DNA from: Gimesia alba
GTDB taxonomy: Bacteria > Planctomycetota > Planctomycetia > Planctomycetales > Planctomycetaceae
NCBI RefSeq assembly: GCF_007744675.1
Contig: NZ_CP036269.1
Span: 3,327,546 to 3,391,545, forward strand
DNA: 64,000 nucleotides
Reading direction: 5' to 3'
Shown: one piece after another, positions 26,032 through 35,178 of the stretch
Layout of the letters: every line of letters starts with the position of its first letter
Numbering within the stretch: position 1 is the stretch's first letter
Made by a program: the position numbers and the translations under genes
Notes under the pieces: model-generated
The model's input: the letters and a program-made list of their open reading frames with translations, nothing else
Told to the model about the DNA's origin: nothing
The model's database searches: none

Positions 26032-29000
26032 TCTATAGACATTTTCAGCTTCGAAATTAGTGCCTGTGTGTCAAACAGCCTTACGCCGTGTGTATCACTC
26101 GCAACAGCAATCACTTTTGCATTATCTTCCGAAAGACGGACGCGACAACCTCCCTGGGTGCCAGTGTTGTATGTTTTGAAAGATAAAGGTTGTGATGTTG
26201 ACCAGAATAGAACATTACAGTCCCAACTGTAGCCCACCATCATAGAGTCTTCAGTTGGGGTGATTACAATTGAGTGAATGTCCTGGTAATAGCTTGTTAT
26301 TTTGGATAACTGTTTAGCCGTAGTGAAAGACCAAGAGATAACGTCGCCGTTATCACCCACTGACCAGACAATGTTTTCGTCAGAATCAAAGGTAATATCA
26401 TTGATACTATTTTTATACGCATTGATATCCCAAGTTAATTCTGCATTTTCACAGTCCCACTTGCTTAATCTTCCAGTGCCTGAAGCCACTAGCAGTTCAT
26501 CCACATCTTGTGGACAGAGAATTCGTGATATTGGCTTGTCAGATATTTGAATTGGCCCATGTACTAGCTCGCCGGAAATATTGTATATTTTTATTTGGCC
26601 ATCTTCACTGCCAACGACAACTTTTGTACCGCTTCTGTTGAATGTGCAAGAAGAAAGGCTACTGCTTCCTACCTTCGTTGACCATATTTTTTTCCCAGAT
26701 GTAATGTTATAAGACGCAAGTTCACCACCATCCCTCGCTAAAATCATTGTTGGTGATACCGGAGATATTGCAATGGATCGCACAGCGAAGTCACTTAAAG
26801 CGATTGTTTTTTCAAGTTTATTACGCTGAATATTCCACACTGCAACGCCCCATTGAAAATCGATAGTTTGTAAACTTGCGATTAACAAGGTGCCATCAGA
26901 GAGTGGCACTGCGTCATAAGCTTCAATTGGAATTGAAGCTATCTCCAATGGATCTGATCCATTAAACGAAATGATACCACGATTGTCGGTCATAATCTGA
27001 ATATTATCGCCATTCCTTGCCACTGACTGGGCTTTCTGCTCAATCTGAATAACAGAATGGCCTGTTTTAGTATCTCGAATTGTAATTTGATCTCCGACTG
27101 AGACAATCCGATTTCCAAATGCAATAACATCTTTAACCTCACTTCTTTCACCAGGTAGTTGGATAATCGATTTTGGTGCGTCGAGGTAAACGACGGCTAG
27201 ACCTTCCCCTCGGGTCGCAGAAACTACGTATTGAGAATCTTCTGCAAAAGAGACAGCAACTATTTCACTGTTTCGTGACGGACCGCGATGCCTGGGGACA
27301 AACTCGACAATTCGCTGATCTGAAGACATGTCCCAAACAATGGACTTACTTGGAGTAGCCATGTACTCCTTCATCGCAGCTGCCAAAAAGGCACCATTGG
27401 GCGAAACAGTGAGGTCTGTAATACCAGAGCCCCCGGTGCGGAGTTTGGGCCGACATTGTTTACCGAGCGCGACGTCCCAAAATTCAATCAGGCCATCCTG
27501 ATTGGCAAGAACGAGAATTTCATCGTTTGGATGCCAAGCGCATGCTGAAATATTATTGAGTGTGGATGACCATGAGTTGATTTGCGTAGCCTCTTCTAAA
27601 TCCCATACTGAAACGTGACCTGACTTTGTGACTAAAGAAATCAGCTCTCTTTTGCCAAAACTAAAGGCGAATGCAGAGATCTGTTTCTTACTCACAGAAA
27701 AGGGTATTTTGGCCCGTGCGAGACTCTTGGGAGAGTAGATATCTAGAAGACCAGAGCTGTCAGAAGCAAGAGCCAAAGTACCTTGAGAATTCATTCCCAT
27801 CACATTGATGTTCTTTGGTGCTTTAAGAAGTGGAACATCTTGAAGGAGTAAATGTCCAATATCATTGATGGTTGCGAACTTCCCTGCTGGTGAGCTAAAT
27901 TCCACTGCGTGGTATGGGCCGGCTTGAGTGATTAAACGATCTAAAATATTTCCTTGATGTATTTCACGAAAAACAAATGCCGACTTCTCTAGACAGATTA
28001 TGTAACCAGATCTGTGATTGAACCATGCGTTTGTGCAATCATTTATTCTCAAGCGTGAATTGATTTTCCCAGTAACGCATGATACCTGTAAAAGTTCTTT
28101 ATCCGTTACTGCGATTACAGTGCTTGAATTGAGAAATCCAAGCGAATGCACATTGGGAATTTCTGCTATTGATTGGGATGAATCGAGGTTTGTGAGAGAA
28201 GTGTATGCTATTTCTCCATCGATGGATACACATGCAATCCCCTGGCCGTTACTCGAGAATGTAATTTCTTTGATAGATCCAAGAACAGTTGGCATTGAGC
28301 TAATCAATTGGAATTCACCTTGAGAGGATACATCCCAGATATCCACACTGCCATTTTCTCTACCAATAGCCAGTTTATCGCCCTTAGCAGTAAACTGGAT
28401 GGCTGTTATGGCAGATTCTGTTGAGTCTAATCGCGTAGTTAACTCGCAATGAGAATTCCATACTGTGAGATGCCCCTCTCTGTCACCAACAACTAAAAAA
28501 TCTTGTTTTGGAGAGAATTGAACAACAGTCACTCCTGGAGCGAAAGTGTTTTTTGAGAAAATATTGCCCGTTTTTGTATTTATGATTTTGAGTTTACCAT
28601 CAATCGCTGAATGGCCCATGCCAATTGCAATCACTCCCTTAGACGAAATTGATAATGCTACACTTGATTGAGGTAGAGTACTATGGGGCATAAGATTATG
28701 TAGAATATGATTCAGCCAATGCCATTCCCAGTTGCGGTGCTGTGGGCTGCACAGAGATAAGTCGCGACGGGCTCTATCCAATTGACCATCTAAGTACAGA
28801 TTGTATGCCCTTTCAAACAGTGAGAAGTACTCTAGTTGCTGCACAACGGAATCGGCACTTTCCAAACGTTGTGTGATTAGTTTCTCACGTTCGCGAGGCG
28901 TCAAACAAGGGACTGTGGGAACGAAGATAAAGTCAGCAGTGGAGATGCCTCCATCCCTCTCTTTTAAACGGCCACTTACAGGACTCTGTCCACCAATCGC

Positions 29001-29858
29001 CCATACCTGTCGTTTGACGCGGCGTTTAACCCTGATTGCCAATTCTTCAAAAGTAAAGCGTTTATCCGGGAAATCCGAATTACAGCAATCTTGCATTTCC
29101 TCAAGCAGGGCGGATATTAAGACTGAATGATTTTTAATTCCCAAGTCTGGAACAGGGGTGTTCATACCTGATGTTAATCCCCAAAATGCTTTGTTGTTCG
29201 TTGGGGTATTTGTTTGAACCATCTCGATCGTTGGACCAGTTTCTTCAAATAGAGCGCCGGAATAGCAACACGATAAAATAATAGCGCGTTGATTGCAGGG
29301 AATGCGTTGAAGTTGATTGCGGACCTCACGAACAGAGATACCATTGTCCCTGATACCATTTTTCGTTGAATTGACAAAAGCTAGATATGTAGTGGGTTCA
29401 TCAGCATTTCGATTACTCAAGTCTGTATCAACTACTTCTCCGTGTCCCGCAAAAAAGAAAATCAGAGAATCATTTTTATTCAGTTTTGGATAAAAAGCGG
29501 ATAACCAGTTATCAAATGCAGTATCGATTTGATTCTTGTTTGCGTCAGAATTTGTCCGAAAAAATATGTGCTTTTCCTGATAACCAAAATTAGCAACAAG
29601 AATGTCGTGAAAAGCCAGTGCATCGCTTGTGGCAAGACCTAAATCAACAAATTTATTATCCTGGTAGTCATCGATCCCAAAGATAATCGCCAGATTTCGG
29701 CCTTGCTTAGGGCGCTCACTGACATCAGCTCTATGATTCAATACCTTTTCCAGGTTATCCAGGTTATCCTGGTTGTCTTTAAACAGAATATTCCACACAA
29801 TAAAAATCGAAAGGCCAATGGCCAACAATGCAGCAAAAGCCTGGTATTTCCAGTTCAT
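26028..29858 (-). CDS. membrane-anchored caspase-like peptidase with WD40 propellers
   Basis: 1276 residues. The start MNWKYQAFAA LLAIGLSIFI VWNILF is an N-terminal membrane anchor. A peptidase C14 (caspase/metacaspase) domain spans about 55-310: NLAIIFGIDDY, then FFFAGHGE with catalytic His139, then IILSCCYSG with catalytic Cys198. Residues ~390-1276 hold two or more WD40 propellers (VVQFSPKQDFLVVGDREGHL; DLTVSPNGAFLAAAMKEYMA). Caspase-WD40 proteins in bacteria are viewed as sensor-effector devices in conflict or cell-death systems. ATG overlaps the stop of the upstream gene by 4 bases, making it the last gene of a tight three-gene operon. Topology suggests the protease lies on the outer face or, if the anchor is a reverse signal, inside. 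Confidence 0.88.
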   Translation of the reverse strand: MNWKYQAFAALLAIGLSIFIVWNILFKDNQDNLDNLEKVLNHRADVSERPKQGRNLAIIFGIDDYQDNKFVDLGLATSDALAFHDILVANFGYQEKHIFFRTNSDANKNQIDTAFDNWLSAFYPKLNKNDSLIFFFAGHGEVVDTDLSNRNADEPTTYLAFVNSTKNGIRDNGISVREVRNQLQRIPCNQRAIILSCCYSGALFEETGPTIEMVQTNTPTNNKAFWGLTSGMNTPVPDLGIKNHSVLISALLEEMQDCCNSDFPDKRFTFEELAIRVKRRVKRQVWAIGGQSPVSGRLKERDGGISTADFIFVPTVPCLTPREREKLITQRLESADSVVQQLEYFSLFERAYNLYLDGQLDRARRDLSLCSPQHRNWEWHWLNHILHNLMPHSTLPQSSVALSISSKGVIAIGMGHSAIDGKLKIINTKTGNIFSKNTFAPGVTVVQFSPKQDFLVVGDREGHLTVWNSHCELTTRLDSTESAITAIQFTAKGDKLAIGRENGSVDIWDVSSQGEFQLISSMPTVLGSIKEITFSSNGQGIACVSIDGEIAYTSLTNLDSSQSIAEIPNVHSLGFLNSSTVIAVTDKELLQVSCVTGKINSRLRINDCTNAWFNHRSGYIICLEKSAFVFREIHQGNILDRLITQAGPYHAVEFSSPAGKFATINDIGHLLLQDVPLLKAPKNINVMGMNSQGTLALASDSSGLLDIYSPKSLARAKIPFSVSKKQISAFAFSFGKRELISLVTKSGHVSVWDLEEATQINSWSSTLNNISACAWHPNDEILVLANQDGLIEFWDVALGKQCRPKLRTGGSGITDLTVSPNGAFLAAAMKEYMATPSKSIVWDMSSDQRIVEFVPRHRGPSRNSEIVAVSFAEDSQYVVSATRGEGLAVVYLDAPKSIIQLPGERSEVKDVIAFGNRIVSVGDQITIRDTKTGHSVIQIEQKAQSVARNGDNIQIMTDNRGIISFNGSDPLEIASIPIEAYDAVPLSDGTLLIASLQTIDFQWGVAVWNIQRNKLEKTIALSDFAVRSIAISPVSPTMILARDGGELASYNITSGKKIWSTKVGSSSLSSCTFNRSGTKVVVGSEDGQIKIYNISGELVHGPIQISDKPISRILCPQDVDELLVASGTGRLSKWDCENAELTWDINAYKNSINDITFDSDENIVWSVGDNGDVISWSFTTAKQLSKITSYYQDIHSIVITPTEDSMMVGYSWDCNVLFWSTSQPLSFKTYNTGTQGGCRVRLSEDNAKVIAVASDTHGVRLFDTQALISKLKMSID

Positions 29859-31354
29859 CTCAAGGCACTCCGTTTGCTGACCAGGTTTTGGTACAACTCC
29901 TCCAGCAGACTTTCTTTGGGATTCGCTTCCAGAAGTTCCTCAAGTAGCTTCTCGGCATCTGCAAGCATTCCGAACTGACTATATAAAGCAACTTTAAGTA
30001 TGCGACTTGAACCAAGACTTTGTTCCATTTCGGTAAGCTTCTCTACTGATTTAGCATCAAGCAGAAAAAATCCTCCTGCTGGCGCATTCCAGGGGGGGGA
30101 AACTAATTCTCCCGATTTTGTCACTGCTATAACTCGCCACAGATACGTAGTACCTCGTTTCAATTCCGCATTCGGAGTCCATGTTGTAGAATATGTCTCA
30201 CCACCTAGATTTAAGTCTAAGTCGCTACCCGATGCAAAAAGTTCGACACGATATGACATAGCTCCCGGTATGCGCTTCCAGGAGAATTCCGGTTGCGGGT
30301 TGATAATGGCCGTCGCCAACGGATATAGCAAGACACCTCGTTCTGATGTTCCCCGCAACTTCAGTGGAGAAAGAACTGAAGCAATCTCAATGTTTTTGGT
30401 ACGCAGTATAGATTTTGCTTTTTCTCGTACTTGACTTGGTCCCTCAGGCAAATTTTTAACACGGCCATCTCGATATACTAAAATCCGTTCCTGGCCTTTG
30501 TCCGTATCAGCAAAAGTACTTTCGGGAATATAGAAGTAGAACAACCAACCAAGAAAGCTTATCAACAGAGTTAAACTAAGAAGTAGTGAAACTGATTTTT
30601 TAGATGTAAATTGTTTATATCTGGCTCGCTTGTGAGATGGATGAATATTTGGCTCATGAAGGTAGATTGCGACTTCATTCCAGATATCTTTAAATGATGG
30701 TATCGATTTAGAAATCGATGGTTCTAACATAACTTGTTTATCAAACGGGGCTACGGTTCCAGTTTTTTTTACTTCGTAAACCATACGTCGAAAAAGTCCA
30801 TGCCGCACATATAGCCCACAAATCCATTTCCGCTTGTCTTTTGAAGTAAATCGGTTTGAAGCCATCTCATTCCATGCATTACAAACTACTTTGATTATTG
30901 GTTGCATTTGGATCAGGCGTTGGAGGAAATTTGATACCGCTACACAAGATATCTCAGAAACCATTGCCAGTGTTTCCTGGCGTACCGAGCTTATTGGGAG
31001 TGGAGATGCAAATAAGACATTTTCTATGCTTTCTACGATTTCAGGATAGACTAAGAGTTCTTCTAATTCCAATGCCACAAGGCGTTGTGTGTTCTTTGTG
31101 AGTTTATCGTCAAGCAATAACAGTACTAAATCGAATGCTTCAATCGAATCAACGGCATCTTCCAATCTGTCCCTTACATGTTCTATAGTTGTGTTGGGCA
31201 ACTCTTGTACGTCCGATGTTTGGCGGAACAACACAGCGACTTCTTCTGCACTCGTTGAGTGCAATTTGTCTAAGTCGTCGTATAATAACAAGTGCCAATC
31301 CTGGTCCTCCACAATCACTGCAAGAGAGAGCCTGGCTGATAGATACGCATGCAT
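29855..31354 (-). CDS. single-pass membrane protein with exported sugar/FN3-like domain, caspase partner
   Basis: 499 residues. The first ~250 residues are helical and cytosolic-looking. A transmembrane helix sits at about 255-276 (LLLSLTLLISFLGWLFYFYI). After it comes a beta-sandwich-like domain (PEFSWKRIPGAMSYRVELFA ... TYLWRVIAV) of the kind seen C-terminal to planctomycete anti-sigma-like membrane proteins, and a final helical hairpin region. It overlaps both neighbours by 1-4 bases (ATGA-type junctions), so it is stoichiometrically coupled to the zinc-ribbon gene before it and the caspase after it. It could transmit an envelope signal to the caspase. No ATPase or catalytic motif seen. 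Confidence 0.72.
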   Translation of the reverse strand: MHAYLSARLSLAVIVEDQDWHLLLYDDLDKLHSTSAEEVAVLFRQTSDVQELPNTTIEHVRDRLEDAVDSIEAFDLVLLLLDDKLTKNTQRLVALELEELLVYPEIVESIENVLFASPLPISSVRQETLAMVSEISCVAVSNFLQRLIQMQPIIKVVCNAWNEMASNRFTSKDKRKWICGLYVRHGLFRRMVYEVKKTGTVAPFDKQVMLEPSISKSIPSFKDIWNEVAIYLHEPNIHPSHKRARYKQFTSKKSVSLLLSLTLLISFLGWLFYFYIPESTFADTDKGQERILVYRDGRVKNLPEGPSQVREKAKSILRTKNIEIASVLSPLKLRGTSERGVLLYPLATAIINPQPEFSWKRIPGAMSYRVELFASGSDLDLNLGGETYSTTWTPNAELKRGTTYLWRVIAVTKSGELVSPPWNAPAGGFFLLDAKSVEKLTEMEQSLGSSRILKVALYSQFGMLADAEKLLEELLEANPKESLLEELYQNLVSKRSALR

Positions 31355-32238
31355 CAGCTGATCTCCCAGTCAACACCAGCTTCGTTACAAAGGTCTTTAA
31401 CAGATTGCTCCCCGGCTGTACCGCGAAGTTCCCTCTTTCTTTTTCGAGAAAGCCTCTCTTCTGGTTTTTGTGTTATAATAACGCGTTCAAAAGTGTGAAT
31501 TGTCATTTCACCGAAGACCTGAACTTCGATGAAGTCATCATCCAGCCTCGTCTCACCGCTCCGCAAGATCAATGTTGCGATATCTTCCACTGTTGTGCTG
31601 ACTGTAATCTTATCTGCTAATTTTACAGTGCCTAGTTTCGAACGATTAGCCCAAGTACTTCTCATTCCAGGTGGAATAGGAGGTCCATTTCTAAAGAAAT
31701 AAAAAGCCGAATTTTCCATGAATACCGAAGATCGATGTTCAATCATATGGTCTCTCAAAATGATCCTACATTCTCCATAATGTGATAAACTTGTTCTGTT
31801 GGTGGATAGGCATGCATAGTGAAGCTGGTCAATATTTTTGTGGCTTCCCATGAACTCAATCTCAACTTGCGGTCTCAGTTTGTTCCAGTCAGGGCCATCA
31901 ATGCTTGGCGGACCTAGAAACTGAAGACTCATTAAGTCGTAATAATTGGCAAATGTTCCAGGTTTTTGGGCTATGGCAATCAGCTTTGATATAGGGCATG
32001 CAAGGATAGATTTGCTTGTATTCAGTTGATCTTCTAGTAAATCAATAGCTTGTGAACAGCCTCGTTGAATTGCTCTCTCTTTCGCTTTTAGATAAGCGTT
32101 TTCCAATGCTTCCTGTTCATGAGGAAAGTTTGCCGTACGAATATTGGGGCAAATAAGCTGAATGCCACAGTGCGGGCAGAATGTATATTCGAGGGGTATC
32201 TGTTCATTGCAGTGACCACAAGTATCTTGCTCACTCAT
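31354..32238 (-). CDS. zinc-ribbon protein, first gene of the caspase operon
   Basis: 294 residues. The N-terminal zinc ribbon is C7xxC10...C21xxC24 (TCGHC and FCPHC). The remainder is an alpha/beta region with no family I recognise (GSHKNIDQLHYACLSTNRTS; MENSAFYFFRNGPPIPPG) and a basic tail SRKRKRELRG. No membrane segment, so it is cytosolic. Its stop codon overlaps the start of the membrane protein gene. It probably works with the two downstream proteins as a sensor or adaptor. The tail of the protein is likely nucleic-acid binding because of its Lys/Arg cluster, which is inference. Confidence 0.7.
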   Translation of the reverse strand: MSEQDTCGHCNEQIPLEYTFCPHCGIQLICPNIRTANFPHEQEALENAYLKAKERAIQRGCSQAIDLLEDQLNTSKSILACPISKLIAIAQKPGTFANYYDLMSLQFLGPPSIDGPDWNKLRPQVEIEFMGSHKNIDQLHYACLSTNRTSLSHYGECRIILRDHMIEHRSSVFMENSAFYFFRNGPPIPPGMRSTWANRSKLGTVKLADKITVSTTVEDIATLILRSGETRLDDDFIEVQVFGEMTIHTFERVIITQKPEERLSRKRKRELRGTAGEQSVKDLCNEAGVDWEIS

Positions 32239-33236
32239 ATATTTCTTCCTAAGAGTGGAATGTTCTTCACAAATGGCTCAAAATTGGTCCACCTCAACAC
32301 CTGGTCCATCGGTTCCATTACACTTAGGCGATGAGTGAAGTTTATTTCTCACTAGAGCCCAATTACTCATCAATAACAATTATTACTGGTACTACCTATT
32401 TCAGTAGAATAGGGGCTCGTTACTAAGTCAGTAATATACTCAAAATCACGAAATGATTTAGGCAGGATGCAGGGCCTAAAAAACACTGGTGTATATACGA
32501 TTATCTGTGATTGCAATAAGATAGTCAACAAAATGGTGCCCAAACGCTCTTGAGAAATTTATCTTAGTGCGACGCAAAATAATCTTCGATGTGTTCCCTG
32601 AATGACCCTGTTCTGTTGAAACTGACGAGAACGGAATAATTTAAATAGTTTGTTCCATTTTGTATTTTGTTAGATTTCAATCAGAGATTAAGGGAATCAG
32701 CACAGAATGGTTCTTTCTCCCCGGGGTTATAACAATTTTACTTTAGAGCCCTTCCGATTTGATTGTGCGCACAATTCAATAGAGAAATTAAATAGTTCTC
32801 AGCAATTTTCATACAAAATGAAACTGAATACCCAAGGTATAGGGATAGGGCTAGGTCATTCAAACGCAATCTCGCCCTGAGCGATAAAATTCTATTAGAC
32901 TGTTTCTTGGCTTATTGTGCGATTGGTGCTGGAGCAGTACAGCTCTCAAAAATTGCTGGTAAGTTGCGTTTTGCAAGGATTGTTCCGAAAAACTTTTATA
33001 GTTCATCATCTTTAGTTTCATAATTAAATCAGCCTACTAATTCGAATAAAAGATATTTGCCTTATAGCAGCTAAAGCCATTCTGATCGAACATGTTGGGC
33101 ATTGAAAAAACGTCTCCAGGAAAGAGACAAAAAGTATTCTGCTCGGTCGGGGCATAGGACTTTTTGTCCAATTTGGTGGGACGTTTTTCTGACAATGCAG
33201 TTGATTCCTTAAAAACTGTCATTGTTCCCTACCTCA
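32239..33236. other. ~1 kb gene-poor region between caspase operon and second recombinase
   Basis: No convincing gene is visible. A 61-codon minus-strand frame at 33037-33222 has no ribosome-binding site and no protein character. The region should contain the caspase operon promoter and the recombinase promoter, and could hold the recombination site of the recombinase encoded next to it. It is strongly AT-rich. I see no clear terminators. Confidence 0.4.
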
Positions 33237-34394
33237 ATGAAACGCGATCCATACAATCACAAAGAACGCTGGGAAAGCTGGAAGACAAAAGCCTGTCAAA
33301 ATGAAATTAGTGGTGTCAGCTCTACAAATTCCAAAATCATATTACAGTATCTGCTTGACATGGAGATGGGGTTAAACGTTTCTTCGGTTAGTTCAAAAGG
33401 CCCGCGATCTCCCATTAGATTGAATACTCTTCGGGAGAAATTAATTTTCCTTGTCAAGCATTTTGAAGAGCGATTTGAACTGTATGATCTAACACAGTTG
33501 TCTGAAGAGCAGCTATTGTGTTTGTTTGCTGATCTTAATAGCGGATCGATTTTGAACAAATCTGGTAAGAAATACCTCTCGATTGTTACCTACTCTAAGA
33601 TCATCAAAGCCTTTTGGCATTGGCATCAGAAGAGAAGTAAAAAACAAGGAATTATCGTTCCCGACGTGACAGCGGATCTCGATTCATTTTATGAAAAGCC
33701 AAAATGGGTCTATCTAAATGAGCAACAAGTATGGAAAGTGATTAACTCGGCGAGGTACGATTATCGAGCATTATTTTCATTCCAGGTTGATTCTGGAATC
33801 AGATCGCCGACTGAGTTAATCAATGTCAAAGTTTCTGATTTATACAAACAGTGCAAGGAAGTTGAGATCAGACATGAGGCAGCCAAGAAAGGTTCATTTG
33901 GCAGACGAATCAAATTGATGCTGTCTTCGGAGTTGCTCCAGGAGCATATCCAGAGAAATCAGTTAGAATCAAATGATTATCTTTTTGACATCCGACCTCA
34001 GTCCGTCAATAAATATCTAAAGAGGTTGACGGTAAAGTTGTTTGGTGATGAAGTAAGTGAAGCAGGAAAGAAATTCAGTGAAATCAGCATGTATGATTTG
34101 AGGCATATTGCCTGCTGTTATTGGCTTCCTCGGTATAAATCTGAGAGCGCTTTAAAATATCGATTCGGTTGGAAGAAGTCAGACAAGATTCATTACTACT
34201 CAGAGTTTCTGGGAATGAGAGACACGATAGCCGAAGAGGATCTACTCGTTGATGTCACCAAAACTGAATTGGAACAGCGAATGATTAAGCTTGAACGAGA
34301 AAGTCAATTGCTGAAAGAAAAGCTGGAAAATGTGGAGAAGAGTTTATCGATCATTGACAAGTTGACGATTGAACTCGAAAAACAAGTGGCATGA
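33237..34394 (+). CDS. second tyrosine recombinase/integrase
   Basis: 385 residues from ATG 33237 (a TTG at 33222 is the alternative). The catalytic domain shows the first Arg in VDSGIRSPTELINV, the R-H pair in YDLRHIACCYWL, and the nucleophile region DKIHYYSEFLG. The intermediate Lys/His positions are less clear. The N-terminal half is a core-binding SAM-like domain, and the C-terminus adds a coiled coil (ERESQLLKEKLENVEKSL). It resembles archaeal/plasmid-type recombinases more than the integrase at the island's right end. It may mark a nested element or resolve concatemers. No flanking direct repeats were found. Confidence 0.82.
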   Translation: MKRDPYNHKERWESWKTKACQNEISGVSSTNSKIILQYLLDMEMGLNVSSVSSKGPRSPIRLNTLREKLIFLVKHFEERFELYDLTQLSEEQLLCLFADLNSGSILNKSGKKYLSIVTYSKIIKAFWHWHQKRSKKQGIIVPDVTADLDSFYEKPKWVYLNEQQVWKVINSARYDYRALFSFQVDSGIRSPTELINVKVSDLYKQCKEVEIRHEAAKKGSFGRRIKLMLSSELLQEHIQRNQLESNDYLFDIRPQSVNKYLKRLTVKLFGDEVSEAGKKFSEISMYDLRHIACCYWLPRYKSESALKYRFGWKKSDKIHYYSEFLGMRDTIAEEDLLVDVTKTELEQRMIKLERESQLLKEKLENVEKSLSIIDKLTIELEKQVA

Positions 34395-34565
34395 CTTTTT
34401 TCTTTGGCCTCCCTCCGTTAGCTTGATCCATTTGTTAAGGGAGTTTCCAATAAAATAAGACAGCAAAACTCTGCTCCCACATACCCTTGGAGTACGGTGT
34501 CCTGCTTGTCAAAGGGAGGCTAAGAACCTTCATTTCAACTGGATCAATTTTTGAAAAACAGAAGG

Positions 34566-35135
34566 TCAGGGACTGGAATCTCCAAGCAAAAAAGTTGCTT
34601 TCTTAGTATCCCAATGCCCTCCATTATAATAAAATACAAATGAGTAGGTCCCTGCCCCGTATTTTTTAACCACTGCATTTAGATCCCATTTCCAGTCAAA
34701 AGCTTTCCACTCTTCTTTGAAAAATCCGCTGTATTTGTAGACTATATTTCCCTGTGGGGAATAGACTTTAATTTCATAACTCTTTCCGATAATTCCTTTC
34801 ACCGGAAGATACATTCCAATCATAAATGGATTTGAACTTATATATCTGGACTTATTGAGCCCCACATATTCTGTGATGCCGCATATTCCGTCGTTATTAA
34901 AATCTTTGCGGTAGTTGCATAAAAATGTTTGGGGGATCAAATCTGGATTTTGAGGTCTTTGTCGATTAATCTTTTCCATTTCCTGACGTTTCAAATGTTC
35001 GCCAAGTCGCATCATATCTTTTGACATGTTTTGTATCATGTACCATTTCTGGAATTCGGTTAGTTCACCGGCGGAAGTAGAGATCGGGGCAAACAAACTG
35101 ATTAAAAGCAGAAGGATAAGAACATAAGGTCTCAT
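34566..35135 (-). CDS. secreted protein with EF-hand-like loop
   Basis: 189 residues with a clear signal peptide (MRPYVLILLLLISLFAPIST then SAGE). A DFNNDGICGITEYVG segment looks like a calcium-binding EF-hand or dockerin-like loop. The C-terminal ~90 residues are beta-rich (SYEIKVYSPQGNIVYKYSGF) like an Ig/FlgD-type sandwich. It lies 43 bases downstream of the other secreted gene (35179-36672), so the two form an operon. Extracytoplasmic role; function unknown. Confidence 0.65.
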   Translation of the reverse strand: MRPYVLILLLLISLFAPISTSAGELTEFQKWYMIQNMSKDMMRLGEHLKRQEMEKINRQRPQNPDLIPQTFLCNYRKDFNNDGICGITEYVGLNKSRYISSNPFMIGMYLPVKGIIGKSYEIKVYSPQGNIVYKYSGFFKEEWKAFDWKWDLNAVVKKYGAGTYSFVFYYNGGHWDTKKATFLLGDSSP

Positions 35136-35178
35136 GATTTATCTCCTCATTTAAACCTGTGAATGGTTGTGTAAGGTC

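Noticed and set aside
33037-33222. A 61-residue minus-strand gene upstream of the second recombinase
   Set aside because: No ribosome-binding site, no recognisable features, and composition not protein-like.
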